DNA from: Didymella arachidicola
Lineage: Eukaryota > Ascomycota > Dothideomycetes > Pleosporales > Didymellaceae
Direction: 5' to 3'
DNA length: 64,000 bases
NCBI GenBank assembly: GCA_016630955.3
Contig: CM049995.1
Coordinates: forward strand, 1,726,413 to 1,790,412
In this document: one piece after another, positions 45,600 to 54,631 of the stretch
Numbering within the stretch: the stretch's first letter is position 1
Layout: each line of letters begins with the position of its first letter
The notes under the pieces: model-generated
Databases searched by the model: none
What the model was told of the DNA's origin: nothing
What the model saw: only the letters and a program-made list of their open reading frames with translations
Made by a program: the position numbers and the translations under genes

Positions 45600-46805
45600 A
45601 TGGCCTCGCGAACCGAGAGAGAGAGACAATGCGTGTATTTGACCTATCGTGATCTCTTTTGTGGAAGCAAAGCCCGTGTGCGGAATCGCGAAGTCATACG
45701 CAGCATTGTACTAAAGCACTTGTGCCAGTCCGGAAATGATGTGCACGAACAGCATCTCGAAAGGACGATAAACGTATTGAAGACGCTTCTCAAGGATCGT
45801 GTCTTCGAGTTTGAAAGGACAGCGAGAAGGACTTTTCCGGATCTCTTCGCCAAATCGCCTCCGGTCCCACATACCGTCACGTCTTCGACTGAGCAGAATA
45901 CCAAGGCCGAAAGACCGACCAAAACCAAGAAACGTCACAAAGACAAACGTGAAGGATTGGCTCGTTATCCTTCGAACGGTATGTTGCCAGCAATCCCTGT
46001 TATGTGAGGAAAGGATCTCATGCGTTCGGGCATAGAAACTCGAATCATCGAGGGTGAAGACGACACCGGCACTTCTCTGGGATTGACGACAGTGGGTTTC
46101 CCATTCGAGGCTCAACACTGTATGCTGTTTTGGGTACAGCGGCTGCTGGAAGAAGCGTGCTTCCGTTTCATGGGAAGATGGCTTCCTGCTATGCTCGCCC
46201 AACATGAATGGAAATGCGCGGCTGCCGTAGAGCTCACCAAATCGCTCACAATCATCAAGACAAATCTCGTCATACTGCCTGCCGATTGCATGGACGCTCC
46301 GACAAAGACCTTGTTCATCGGGATTGCCCCACATGTTGCTCAGCTTCGACATGCTGCAGTACATCGGCTGCACCTGGAGCCCGACGAATTTCTGCATCGG
46401 ATTGAATGCGCACACAAACTAGCAGAAATCTTACATGATTTGGAGACGATGAATATATTGCAAGCCTTGCGCAGCCAAGTAGATGCAGTGATCAAGAAGT
46501 TGGAATACGAAACAAGGATCGTGAAGCAAAAAGCAGACTGCATACTATCTCAACTATCGCAACAGAAAGCCGGAATCGCGCAGAGGGAACAGCAACTACG
46601 GGATACTGTTGCTCGCAAAGGAAGCGAACTTGCGGCAGCAGCAGGGAGGGCAATCCTCGAACATATCAAGGTGCTCTCGTTCACCAGCGACTCAAACGGC
46701 ACGTACAGGCGCAACGAAGCCCACAAGACCATTGAACCCGGCGCGTGTATTGACGAGGATGATATTGAAAGTGACGAGGACCGATTGCGAGCGGAGCTAG
46801 GGTAG
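45600..46805 (+). CDS. Unrecognised coiled-coil protein, 382 residues
   Basis: Exons 45600-45978 and 46036-46805, joined across a 57-nt intron (GTATGT...CATAG) that keeps frame (YPSN/ETRIIEGEDD). Start chosen at MASRTERERQCVYL; an earlier ATG at 45465 opens a less protein-like extension. The N-terminal 110 residues are basic and charged, with an RTARRTFPDLF motif and a Lys-rich segment (TKTKKRHKDKRE). The middle is hydrophobic and helical (CMLFWVQRLLEEACFRFMGRWLPAML). Residues about 275-345 form a coiled coil rich in Q, E, K and L. The tail is acidic (IDEDDIESDEDRL). No catalytic motif, signal peptide or membrane segment is clear. The Lys-rich part could direct nuclear import; function unknown. 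Confidence 0.6.
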
Positions 46806-47424
46806 GCAATGGCTCTTTTTGTTGCCCTTCTTCGCTCAGGAAACGTAAGTGAAAATACCCTGAGTAAACCCCCATTATTTGCTCTCTCATACTAAGCGGT
46901 AGTAAGAGAAGCTGTAGACTCGCGATAGCGTCTGTCAGAGGCCCGCGACTGATCCGCAAATGTGCGACGCATTGGCAAGCAATAAGCCGGATAAGCCCGG
47001 AAGAAGACCGCTCTTCTAATGCCGTCTCCCGCAAGCTAATATAAATAATGCTAGTGGACTGTCTCCACATACTTATATCGCTGCAGGATAATTAGATTAT
47101 TCTGTACGCGTTACTAATATAGGTCTAGGACTTACTGTCTAGAGATCTAACATCCGACATAGTTAGAAGGTAGCTGTTAGGTAGAAGCTAATACAGCTCT
47201 AAGGAAAGCGCGTCTTATTACTATTCTTAGAAGCAGAATATCTTAACAAATATCTTAATCTAATTTATTAATAAGATAGACTAGATTAGCTGTCTTAAAC
47301 TTTTAGAAAGTCTAGTATAAGCTCTATTAGGTATATTAAGACATTACTTTAATATATATATTAAATTAGAGTCTTATCCTAAGTATAGTTATAGAATAGA
47401 GAAATCTTTAAGTTATTTCTTCTA
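46806..47424. other. Strongly AT/TA-rich relic sequence
   Basis: No gene. From about 47080 to 47424 the sequence is dominated by TA, TTA and TAG words with very few CA or TG pairs outside short patches, as expected of repeats mutated by RIP. It resembles in composition the segment at 53266-53386, on the other side of the Pogo-4/5/6 cluster. Confidence 0.5.
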
Positions 47425-47426
47425 TA

Positions 47427-49291
47427 ACGTACCTCACGGGTAAGTGGGCCACCCTGTCTAGTGGGCCACTTTTGCCAAGACCACACCAAACTTCACATTA
47501 AATTGTAGTATAGTAACAGCACCTCGCGTATGGGGGTTCTGAGGAAGACGTCCTGGCAAGGTCCATGGTAGATAAGTGTTATTTACACGTTCGCGCGTTG
47601 TGCCCTGTCTCTCCGCACGTTCCACACCGTCGTTGGGATAGTTCACCTCCTTCAGCGCGCATCCTCTTCTTTGGCTTCTTACCATCACCACGCACGCCAA
47701 ACTCCTTTAGAGCAGTTAAACGCTGTGCCTCTTCAACTGTTATGCTCCCTCCTGTTTGAATTCGCTTCCTTTTATGTGATTTGCGCTCTGTTGCAGCTGC
47801 TAGAGCCTCTCGAAGCTCATCACGTTCCTTTCTCATCAACGCAAGCTGGTGCGCTACCTTTGCTCCCCCCTTTGCATAGTGCTCTAGCGCGCTATACACT
47901 GAATTTGGTGAGCTGCCCTGCTGCCTCTTATACTTGTCTCGAATTAGAGTTGATTGCGACTGAAATTCAAGCAGGTTTTTGGGGGTTTGGGACTGCCAGG
48001 GCTCGTTGTTGGTAGGTAGTTGGGGTGATGGAGTCCGCAGCCTCACATTGAGGGTTGATATGACCCGTTCTGGGTCAAAGGGGACCAATCCAGCGCCTCG
48101 GAACCCTCCCTGGATGTTGCTAGGGGTGATAGTCGCGTTATATGCTGCTCTTAAGCATACTAGGAACGACTGCTTGTCTATGTGGTTGATCCGGTTGCGC
48201 GAGAGCTTGTTGACCTGATGCCCGTACTCCCGCTTCAAAGGGGCAAAACAACCCACATCAAGCGGCTGCAAGAGGTGCGATGAGTGCGCAGGCATTGTAA
48301 GAGTTACAATCTTGTTCTCTTTGCAGTATTGGGTGAATGCTGCGGCCTGGTGGCTCTCATGGCCGTCTATAAGTAGCAAACGGTGGGTCCCATAGGTACG
48401 CTCCTTAGTATGCCTGTTAAAGTGCTTCAACCAGTCAAGACCAAGCTCGTTGTTGGTCCAGCCGTTCTCAGAGACCCCAATTACCCAGTCCTGGGGCAGA
48501 TCTTTGTCCTTAGACCAGTTGGTGGTGTGGGTTTTGGCTTTAAGGATAATAAAGGGTGGAATAGCCCACCCTGCAGCATTTACGCCTAAGATTAACGTAG
48601 CCCACTCCTTATTGCCTGGCTGTATCTGCTTTGCTCGTCCTCGGTTCTCTACGTCTGCAACCACTGCTCCAGGGGTAATCTGACCCATTGCAAAGCCAGT
48701 CTCGTCAAAGTTGTACGTGTCTTCGTCCACAATGCCGTACTTAGCTTTGACATTAGCTACTAGGCTGAACCAGCCCTGTATTATCTCAGGATCCTCGCAG
48801 AGGGCTCTCTTGTAGTCATACTTGCGACTAAACTTTACTTTTAGCCTTGGTTGACGCTTTACAAACGTACTGGGCCAATTTCGGCCAACAGGGGCCATTC
48901 CACGCTCTTGTCGCAGCAAATTGGCCATATCAGCCACATCTGACAAGCGAGGGGGTTCTCCTCGCTGTATAAGGTAAAGAACGTGATCAACAATCGCCTC
49001 CTCTGCGTGCTCATCCAGATACCGTCGGCTAGGCATAGAATCAACTCTTGAGGGCTGTCCAGCGCGTCGTTGGGCTAGTGTAGTTCGGGGCACGTTGAAG
49101 ATAGCTGCAACGCGTCGCAGGGAGAGATTCGCATCCTGTTTGATAGCTTGAAGTGCAAGCTGTATCCGAGCTTCTTTTAACGCGTCTGATTGACCTTGTT
49201 GTTGAGGCATTAGTGTAGGGAGAGAGTTTTGGTGTGGTCTTGGCAAAAGTGGCCCACTAGACAGGGTGGCCCACTTACCCGTGAGGTACGT
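47427..49291 (-). mobile_element. Pogo-4: intact Pogo/Fot-like transposon
   Basis: An 1865-bp element flanked by TA at 47425-47426 and 49292-49293. The inverted repeats start ACGTACCTCACGGGTA and continue identically for over 60 bp into the block CTTTTGCCAAGACCACACC. Each contains AGTGGGCCAC twice, 17 bp apart. It is separated from Pogo-5 by only TATATA. It contains an open transposase gene, so it may be autonomous. Confidence 0.93.
47579..49210 (-). CDS. Pogo-4 transposase
   Basis: Minus-strand frame from ATG 49210 (MPQQQGQSDALKEARIQ) to TAA at 47581-47579, 543 residues, no breaks. The frame is open further upstream through the inverted repeat, but this ATG matches the start in Pogo-5. Order: psq-type HTH (LSLRRVAAIFNVPRTTLAQRR), CENPB-type HTH (APVGRNWPSTFVKRQ), DDE_1 core with FDETGF, LIDGHESH and LQPLDV, then a basic tail (RKSHKRKRIQTGG) and a C-terminal CCHC knuckle CGTCGETGHNARTC. 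It should bind its own terminal repeats and cut and paste at TA. All visible catalytic residues are present. Confidence 0.92.
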   Translation of the reverse strand: MPQQQGQSDALKEARIQLALQAIKQDANLSLRRVAAIFNVPRTTLAQRRAGQPSRVDSMPSRRYLDEHAEEAIVDHVLYLIQRGEPPRLSDVADMANLLRQERGMAPVGRNWPSTFVKRQPRLKVKFSRKYDYKRALCEDPEIIQGWFSLVANVKAKYGIVDEDTYNFDETGFAMGQITPGAVVADVENRGRAKQIQPGNKEWATLILGVNAAGWAIPPFIILKAKTHTTNWSKDKDLPQDWVIGVSENGWTNNELGLDWLKHFNRHTKERTYGTHRLLLIDGHESHQAAAFTQYCKENKIVTLTMPAHSSHLLQPLDVGCFAPLKREYGHQVNKLSRNRINHIDKQSFLVCLRAAYNATITPSNIQGGFRGAGLVPFDPERVISTLNVRLRTPSPQLPTNNEPWQSQTPKNLLEFQSQSTLIRDKYKRQQGSSPNSVYSALEHYAKGGAKVAHQLALMRKERDELREALAAATERKSHKRKRIQTGGSITVEEAQRLTALKEFGVRGDGKKPKKRMRAEGGELSQRRCGTCGETGHNARTCK

Positions 49292-49377
49292 TATATAACG
49301 TACATGTACAACGAGCGGACCGGTCAACGAGCGGGCCACTTTTGCCAAGACCACACCAAAACTCCCTCCCTACACTA

Positions 49378-51030
49378 ATGCCTCCACAACAAGTACAGTT
49401 TAACGCGTCAAACGAGCGTCAGATACAGCTTGCGCTCCAAGCTCTCAAACAAGACGCGAATCTCTCAGAGCGACGCGCTGCAGCTATCTACAGCGTCTCT
49501 CGAACTACACTACACCAACGACGCGCTGGACGACCTTCACGCGTTAATATTATGGCCAACTTACGGAATCTAACCAGCGCTGAGGAGCAGGTGATTGTTA
49601 TGCGCATACTTGAGCTGGTTACGCGAGGAGAGTCCCCCCGGCTTGAATTTGTGGCTGATATGGCCAATTCTCTGCTGAAAGAGCGCAGTTTGGCCCCTGT
49701 TGGCCCAAGGTGGGCCAGCAGGTTTGTTTCGCGTCAGGAGGAGCTCAAAACAGTTTTTAATCGCAAGTATGACTACAAGCGAGCCCTCTGCGAGGACCCT
49801 GAGGTTATACAGGGCTGGTTCAACCTTGTAGCTACTACCAAAGTCAAGTATGGGATCCAGGACAACGACACGTACAACTTTGACGAGACAGGCTTCATGA
49901 TGGGCCAGATATCCACCGGAGTTGTTGTAACAGATGCAGAGAAACTAGGACGAGCAAAGCAGGTCCAGCCAGGCAACCGGGAGTGGGTAACAGTCATTGA
50001 GGGCATTAATGCCACAGGATGGGCTATTCCACCCTACATCATCTTCAAAGCCCGCCAACACCAGTCCAGCTGGTACAAGGACAACAACCTGCCCCAAGAT
50101 TGGAGTATTGCCATCTCTGAGAACGGCTGGACTACCAATGAGCTTGGTTTTGACTGGTTGAAGCACTTTGACAGGTATACAAAGGCGCGCACTGTTGGCA
50201 GCCACCGGTTGCTGATTATTGACGGTCATGGGAGCCACAACACTCCAGAATTCACGCAATACTGCAAGGATCAGAAGATTGTGATCCTATGCATGCCTCC
50301 GCACTCATCGCACCTCCTTCAGCCACTTGATGTGGGTTGTTTTGGCCCTCTGAAGAAGGCGTACGGGGTTGAGGTTAATGAGCTTATGCGCAACCGGATC
50401 AACCACATTACAAAGCAGGAGTTCCTCCCATGCTTTGTAGCGGCTCACAAGAAAGCTATTACCCCTAGCAACATTCAAGGAGGGTTCCGAGGGGCCGGAT
50501 TGGCTCCCTTTGCCCCAGATCGCGTCATATTGGCCCTGGATGTGAAGCTGCGCACCCCATCGCCACCACTCCCCCAAAACAGCCCGCTCTGGCAGTCGCA
50601 AACCCCAAGCAATACCCTGGAATTTGGGTCGCAATCAACGCTTGTGAAGAAGAGGATTCAGACGCATGTTAATAGCTCACCAACCTCTATAGTTGAAGCG
50701 TTTGAGAAGGTCTCAAAGGGGGCAGCAATTATTGCGCACAAGCTGGTTTTGGCACAACAGGAGATTACTGAGCTTCGAGCGGCTAATAAGGCCGCCACGC
50801 GACGTAAATCGCACAAAAGAAAGCGTATTCAAGCTAAGGGAAGCCTTGCGGTTGAAGAGGGCCAGCGGATAGCTGCTCTGCAGGAGTTTAGCGCGCGTAG
50901 TGATGGTAAGAAGGCAAAGAAGCAGGTTCGGGCTGAAGGAGGTGAACCATCCCAACGACGCTGTGGACGGTGCGGAGAGAGTGGGCACAACGCGCGAACG
51001 TGCAAGAATGCTGTAGAAGAGGTCTCTTAG
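49378..51030 (+). CDS. Pogo-5 transposase
   Basis: Intact frame from ATG 49378 (MPPQQVQFNASNERQ), 550 residues, close relative of the Pogo-4 protein. Psq-type HTH (LSERRAAAIYSVSRTTLHQRR), CENPB-type HTH (GPRWASRFVSRQ), catalytic FDETGF, IIDGHGSH, LQPLDV, basic tail and CCHC knuckle CGRCGESGHNARTC. The enzyme could be active on other copies even though its own right end is interrupted. Confidence 0.92.
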   Translation: MPPQQVQFNASNERQIQLALQALKQDANLSERRAAAIYSVSRTTLHQRRAGRPSRVNIMANLRNLTSAEEQVIVMRILELVTRGESPRLEFVADMANSLLKERSLAPVGPRWASRFVSRQEELKTVFNRKYDYKRALCEDPEVIQGWFNLVATTKVKYGIQDNDTYNFDETGFMMGQISTGVVVTDAEKLGRAKQVQPGNREWVTVIEGINATGWAIPPYIIFKARQHQSSWYKDNNLPQDWSIAISENGWTTNELGFDWLKHFDRYTKARTVGSHRLLIIDGHGSHNTPEFTQYCKDQKIVILCMPPHSSHLLQPLDVGCFGPLKKAYGVEVNELMRNRINHITKQEFLPCFVAAHKKAITPSNIQGGFRGAGLAPFAPDRVILALDVKLRTPSPPLPQNSPLWQSQTPSNTLEFGSQSTLVKKRIQTHVNSSPTSIVEAFEKVSKGAAIIAHKLVLAQQEITELRAANKAATRRKSHKRKRIQAKGSLAVEEGQRIAALQEFSARSDGKKAKKQVRAEGGEPSQRRCGRCGESGHNARTCKNAVEEVS

Positions 51031-51152
51031 TAATATTACAGCTTGTTTTGCCTTATGCAGCGCCAGTTTGTAGTGTTTTGGGCCATAATAGGGGGAGTTT
51101 TGGTGTGGTCTTGGCAAAAGTGGCCCGCTCGTTGACCGGTCCGCTCGTTGTA

Positions 51153-53252
51153 CCGAGTCCGTGCGCGTGACGCCCACCATCGCGTAACGCCCCGCTGAGA
51201 TCCTATCGACTTGTTGAAAAATAAGGTTACTGAGCCACCAACAACAGCAAATATTGTATAATATTGTAGTAGAGTAGTAAATAGACCTATGTGAACTACT
51301 TGTGCTACTTGTATTTACTTGGAAGCCTAACGTTGCGTCCGCGGCGAGTAGTGACTGGTGGAGGAGCTGAGGGTGCCTCAGGGGCTTCTTTCGCACCACC
51401 AGCATCACCAGCTTGTTTCTGACGCTTATTGCTACCTGAGGTAGCTTTTAAGGCTTTACGCTTACCCTTTTGGGATAATTGGATAGCAGTAGTAGCTTGA
51501 CGAGCGTCCCTTTGACGCTGCGCTTCAGCTGCCTTCTTAGCCTTCTCCTGCACCCTCACCTCCTTAGCTCTCTCACGCTCTGTACGCTTCTCCTGAGCCT
51601 CTCTTGCTCTCTGAAGCTTAATTGCTACTTGCTCTTGCTTCTGACGTAGCTTTTGAAGATGCTGCTCCTCCTGTTCTTGCTCATTGATCTTCCGACGATA
51701 GTGTGCCTCTCTGACCTTCCGAGGAGACCAAAATACAGGTTGACTTTGGTACTCCTTCCGCTGTTGGAGACTCAGGGGCTTACTCTTCTTATTGTGCTTC
51801 TTCCTGTGTGCAAGAGACTCCTGCAGGCCTTTGTTCTGCTCAGTAAGCAGCTCAACCTGGGCAGTAAGAGAGTGAATTGCCCCTGTCAGCTCCCGCACTG
51901 CCTCACTGTCAGGTTCCTTCACATGATCCTTAAGTACCTGCCTTATACGCCTCCAGTCTGTTGGTCTAAGAGCTCCTGATTGTTCTTCTTTGTCTGTATA
52001 AGTGTTGTTGACTTGTTTGAGTACAGCAGAGGCGTCAGGGGGCCATATCCCTGTGGCTGCAAAGGAGTTGACGATTGTTGACTCCTGAAATGAGCTCTGC
52101 CACGCCGCCCAGAACAGGTGTAAGAAGTTTGATTTAGTGACTGGAGAGGTCCCCTGACTGCTTTGGAGGAACTGCGTAAGCTCATTTGAGTATGCTCGTG
52201 CCAGAGGTGAGAACAGGCAAACGTCCAGTGGCTGGAGCCTGTGTGTTGAGTGAGGGGGAAGGATCATCACGAGTATCTTGCGTTGGTTGGCGTACTCAAT
52301 AAAGTCAGGGGTAACGTGGCTCCCGTGGCCGTCAAGTATCAAAAGACGATACTTTCTCCGTGCTGTGGCCTTAGTAGCGCGATCGAACACCTGTTCAAGC
52401 CAGGCAAGAGCTATCTCGTTGTTGCTCCAGCCTGTACTAGATGAGCTGACAAAGACTGAGTGTTCCCCTGGCTTGATATCCTCCACCCAGCCTGAGTATA
52501 TAGCTTGATTGGCTGCTGGGTATATGAGGCTTGCTGGCAGGGCTTCCCCTGAGGCACTTATGCAAGCAATAAGCGTGATCCACTCCCGTGAGCCGTCTTG
52601 GAGAGTACCTCTGACTTGCTTGCTGTCCCACAGTGGCCGGGAGAACACTCGTTTTGCACGTTCAAGTACCCCGATCATGAAGCCCTTCTCATCCATATTG
52701 TACATGTGCTGAGGCTCAATGCTGTACTCAGCTATCTTGCTGTGTAGAAGTGTGAAGTAGGCCTCAAAAGAAGCCCCTGAGTCAGCTTGGTGGCGATTGC
52801 GATCCTTCCCTGTTGCCCATTTGGTGACCAGTTCAGCTGTGTGACGGTGGAGGAAGCGAGTAACCCAGCTATCAGAGACGCTGCTACCAGCTACTTTAGA
52901 CGCGTAATTTCGGATTTGAAGCCTGTTAGGAGGGAATCCGTCCTCAGTAAGCTTATTAATAAGCTTAATAAGCTCTTGTTCTTCAGTGTTGTTGAGTTTC
53001 CGTTGGTTAACTGCTTTGACCTCCCTAGAAGTTGAAACCCCTTTGTGCCTCCGCGCTAACGTAGACCGATCAACTCCCTTTGCTTTAGCAAACTTTGTGT
53101 ATGAAAGTTGTTCTTTATGATTGCGCAAATCGAATTCTGTAGCCGCTTCTTGAATTGAGTCCATATTGACTGAGCTATGGGGTGTTGAAGATGGGGTGCG
53201 ATTTGCTTAGCGGGGCGTTACGCGATGGTGGGCGTCACGCGCACGGACTCGG
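51153..53252 (-). mobile_element. Pogo-6: intact Pogo/Fot-like transposon nested in the Pogo-5 terminal repeat
   Basis: A 2100-bp element with TA at 51151-51152 and 53253-53254. Inverted repeats start CCGAGTCCGTGCGCGTGACG and match for over 40 bp. GCGTRACGCCC occurs twice per repeat, 17 bp apart. The insertion hit a TA that lies 10 bp inside the right end of Pogo-5, so Pogo-6 is younger. Ends and protein belong with Pogo-1 and Pogo-3. Confidence 0.93.
51305..53164 (-). CDS. Pogo-6 transposase
   Basis: Intact minus-strand frame of 619 residues from ATG 53164 (MDSIQEAATEFDLRNHKEQ). Psq-type HTH (FAKAKGVDRSTLARRHKG), CENPB-type HTH (SDSWVTRFLHRH), DDE_1 core with MDEKGF, LILDGHGSH and LQPLDV, then a long basic coiled coil and the ending GRNVRLPSKYK shared with the Pogo-1 protein. 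No knuckle. The best candidate in the window for a complete autonomous element of this subgroup. Confidence 0.92.
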   Translation of the reverse strand: MDSIQEAATEFDLRNHKEQLSYTKFAKAKGVDRSTLARRHKGVSTSREVKAVNQRKLNNTEEQELIKLINKLTEDGFPPNRLQIRNYASKVAGSSVSDSWVTRFLHRHTAELVTKWATGKDRNRHQADSGASFEAYFTLLHSKIAEYSIEPQHMYNMDEKGFMIGVLERAKRVFSRPLWDSKQVRGTLQDGSREWITLIACISASGEALPASLIYPAANQAIYSGWVEDIKPGEHSVFVSSSSTGWSNNEIALAWLEQVFDRATKATARRKYRLLILDGHGSHVTPDFIEYANQRKILVMILPPHSTHRLQPLDVCLFSPLARAYSNELTQFLQSSQGTSPVTKSNFLHLFWAAWQSSFQESTIVNSFAATGIWPPDASAVLKQVNNTYTDKEEQSGALRPTDWRRIRQVLKDHVKEPDSEAVRELTGAIHSLTAQVELLTEQNKGLQESLAHRKKHNKKSKPLSLQQRKEYQSQPVFWSPRKVREAHYRRKINEQEQEEQHLQKLRQKQEQVAIKLQRAREAQEKRTERERAKEVRVQEKAKKAAEAQRQRDARQATTAIQLSQKGKRKALKATSGSNKRQKQAGDAGGAKEAPEAPSAPPPVTTRRGRNVRLPSKYK

Positions 53253-53265
53253 TACATGTACGTTA

Positions 53266-53386
53266 CGTTTAAAAGTTATTTTAGTATTAAAAAGAGTAGA
53301 ACTATTTATTATTATACCTTATAAAATATAGTTATCTATCCTCTAATAATAGTAGATATATTAAAGTATATATAACGTCTAGTGCC
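53266..53386. other. AT-rich relic right of the Pogo-5 insertion
   Basis: Almost only A and T with TA-rich words. Together with 47080-47424 it probably was one mutated repeat into which the cluster inserted. No gene. Confidence 0.45.
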
Positions 53387-53388
53387 TA

Positions 53389-54144
53389 ACGTACATCACG
53401 GGCGAACGCCGCACACGGGCGAACGCCGCACTTTTGCCAAGACCACACCAAAACACCATCGCCACCCTAATGCCACCACAACAGCACCAGTCAGACGCGT
53501 TAAAAGAAGCTCAGGTACAGCTTGCAATCTAAGCTCTTAAACAAGACGCGAAACTCTCTGTTCAACGCGCTGCAGCTATCTACGGAGTCTCTGAAACCAT
53601 TGTACGCAAAAGACGCGCCGGACGACCTTCACGCATTGATACCATGGCCAACTCACGGAATCTGACCAATACTGAGGAGCAGGTGATTGTTACGCACATA
53701 CTTGAGCTCTCTAAGCAAGGACGGCCTCCCCGGCTCGCAGATGTGACTGATATCGCCAATTCTCTGCGGAAAGAGCGCGGTTTGGCCCCTGTTGGCTCAA
53801 ACTGGGCCAGCACGTTCCTTTCGCGCCAGGAGGAGCTCAAAGTGGTCTTCAATCGCAAGTACGACTACAAGAGAGCCCTCTGCGAAGATCCTGAGGTCAT
53901 ATAGGGCTGGTTTGACCTTGTAGCCAACACTAAAGCCAAGTATGGCATCCAGGACGACGACACGTACAACTTCGACGAGACAGGCTTCATGATGGGCCAG
54001 ATAAGCTCCGGAGCAGTCGTCACAGCTTCAGAGAACCGTGGACGGGCAAAAGCGGTTCAGCCAGGCAATCGCGAGTGGGTAACGGTCATCTAGGGCATTA
54101 ATGCCACAGGGTGGGCCATTCCGCCCTACATCATCTTCAAAGCC
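53389..54144 (+). mobile_element. Pogo-7: truncated Pogo-like element with broken transposase
   Basis: Left end ACGTACATCACGGGCGAACG after TA at 53387-53388. The 18-bp repeat CACGGGCGAACGCCGCAC occurs twice, 17 bp apart, sharing one base. The transposase frame starts at ATG 53470 (MPPQQHQSDALKEAQ), is close to Pogo-4/-5, and has stops at 53530-53532 (TAA), 53902-53904 (TAG) and 54091-54093 (TAG). FDETGF is present, but similarity stops after IIFKA at about 54144, before the second catalytic Asp. No right end is found. Confidence 0.88.
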
Positions 54145-54631
54145 TACCTCCACGCGACCGCCACGACCCCGAGCCTCGTTCGCGCTTGATGCGGTATAGT
54201 GCGCGACTTCGGCCCTACTTCGTCCCCTCCCAGCCTTAGCCTGGAGTCGACCCCTTTTGATGCTCTATTTCGGTCTAGCTCGGCCCTGCACGGGCATGCA
54301 TGCTCCAACACAGGGCAGCTATAGCAGTTCCTGCTTGTTACCTGTTGTTCTGTACTACTTTTACCTGCTTACGCATTAACTAAGACGCCACGGCCTGCTA
54401 TTCAATTGTGTGCTACTGTTAGCAACAAAGTAGTGCTATGTCTCACCAGACAGCGTCTCGCTGGATAGTCTACACGGGTAATCCAGAAGCCGGTGTCTTT
54501 TCTGAAAGCGCCTCTAACCCTTCCTCATGGACTGTCCATTCAGGCGACTCAGCAAAGAGCAAGGCATGTGAATGACGTACCTTTGCCGCACTTTTTATTC
54601 TATCTCACCCTCACTTGCTAATTATAGATAG
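54145..54631. other. Upstream region of the first subtelomeric gene
   Basis: Begins at the truncation point of Pogo-7. ATG 54438 opens a 45-residue frame (MSHQTASRWIVYTGNPEAGV) that could be a first exon of the following gene; an intron between about 54563 and 54631 is possible (branch TTGCTAAT, acceptor TAG at 54631). I could not find a donor that keeps frame. Confidence 0.3.

Larger units (their letters stand above)
49298..53263 (+). mobile_element. Pogo-5: Pogo/Fot-like transposon carrying Pogo-6 in its right end
   Basis: Left end ACGTACATGTACAACGAGCG follows TA at 49296-49297. The right repeat is in two pieces: ...CCGCTCGTTG ending 51150, then Pogo-6, then CATGTACGT ending 53263 and TA at 53264-53265. 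Rejoined across one TA, the right repeat is the exact inverse of the left. Without Pogo-6 the element is about 1864 bp, like Pogo-4. CAACGAGCGG occurs twice in each repeat, 16 bp apart. The split end probably blocks transposition of Pogo-5 itself. Confidence 0.92.

Noticed and set aside
47211..49354. Longer Pogo-4 transposase starting upstream in the inverted repeat
   Set aside because: The extra N-terminal residues are translated inverted repeat; the ATG at 49210 matches the start in Pogo-5.
49298..53265. Pogo-5 and Pogo-6 as two side-by-side insertions at one 24-bp palindromic target
   Set aside because: The supposed palindrome halves (ACGTACATG and CATGTACGT) are the two tips of Pogo-5. 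Removing Pogo-6 rebuilds a perfect right end, so nesting explains everything.
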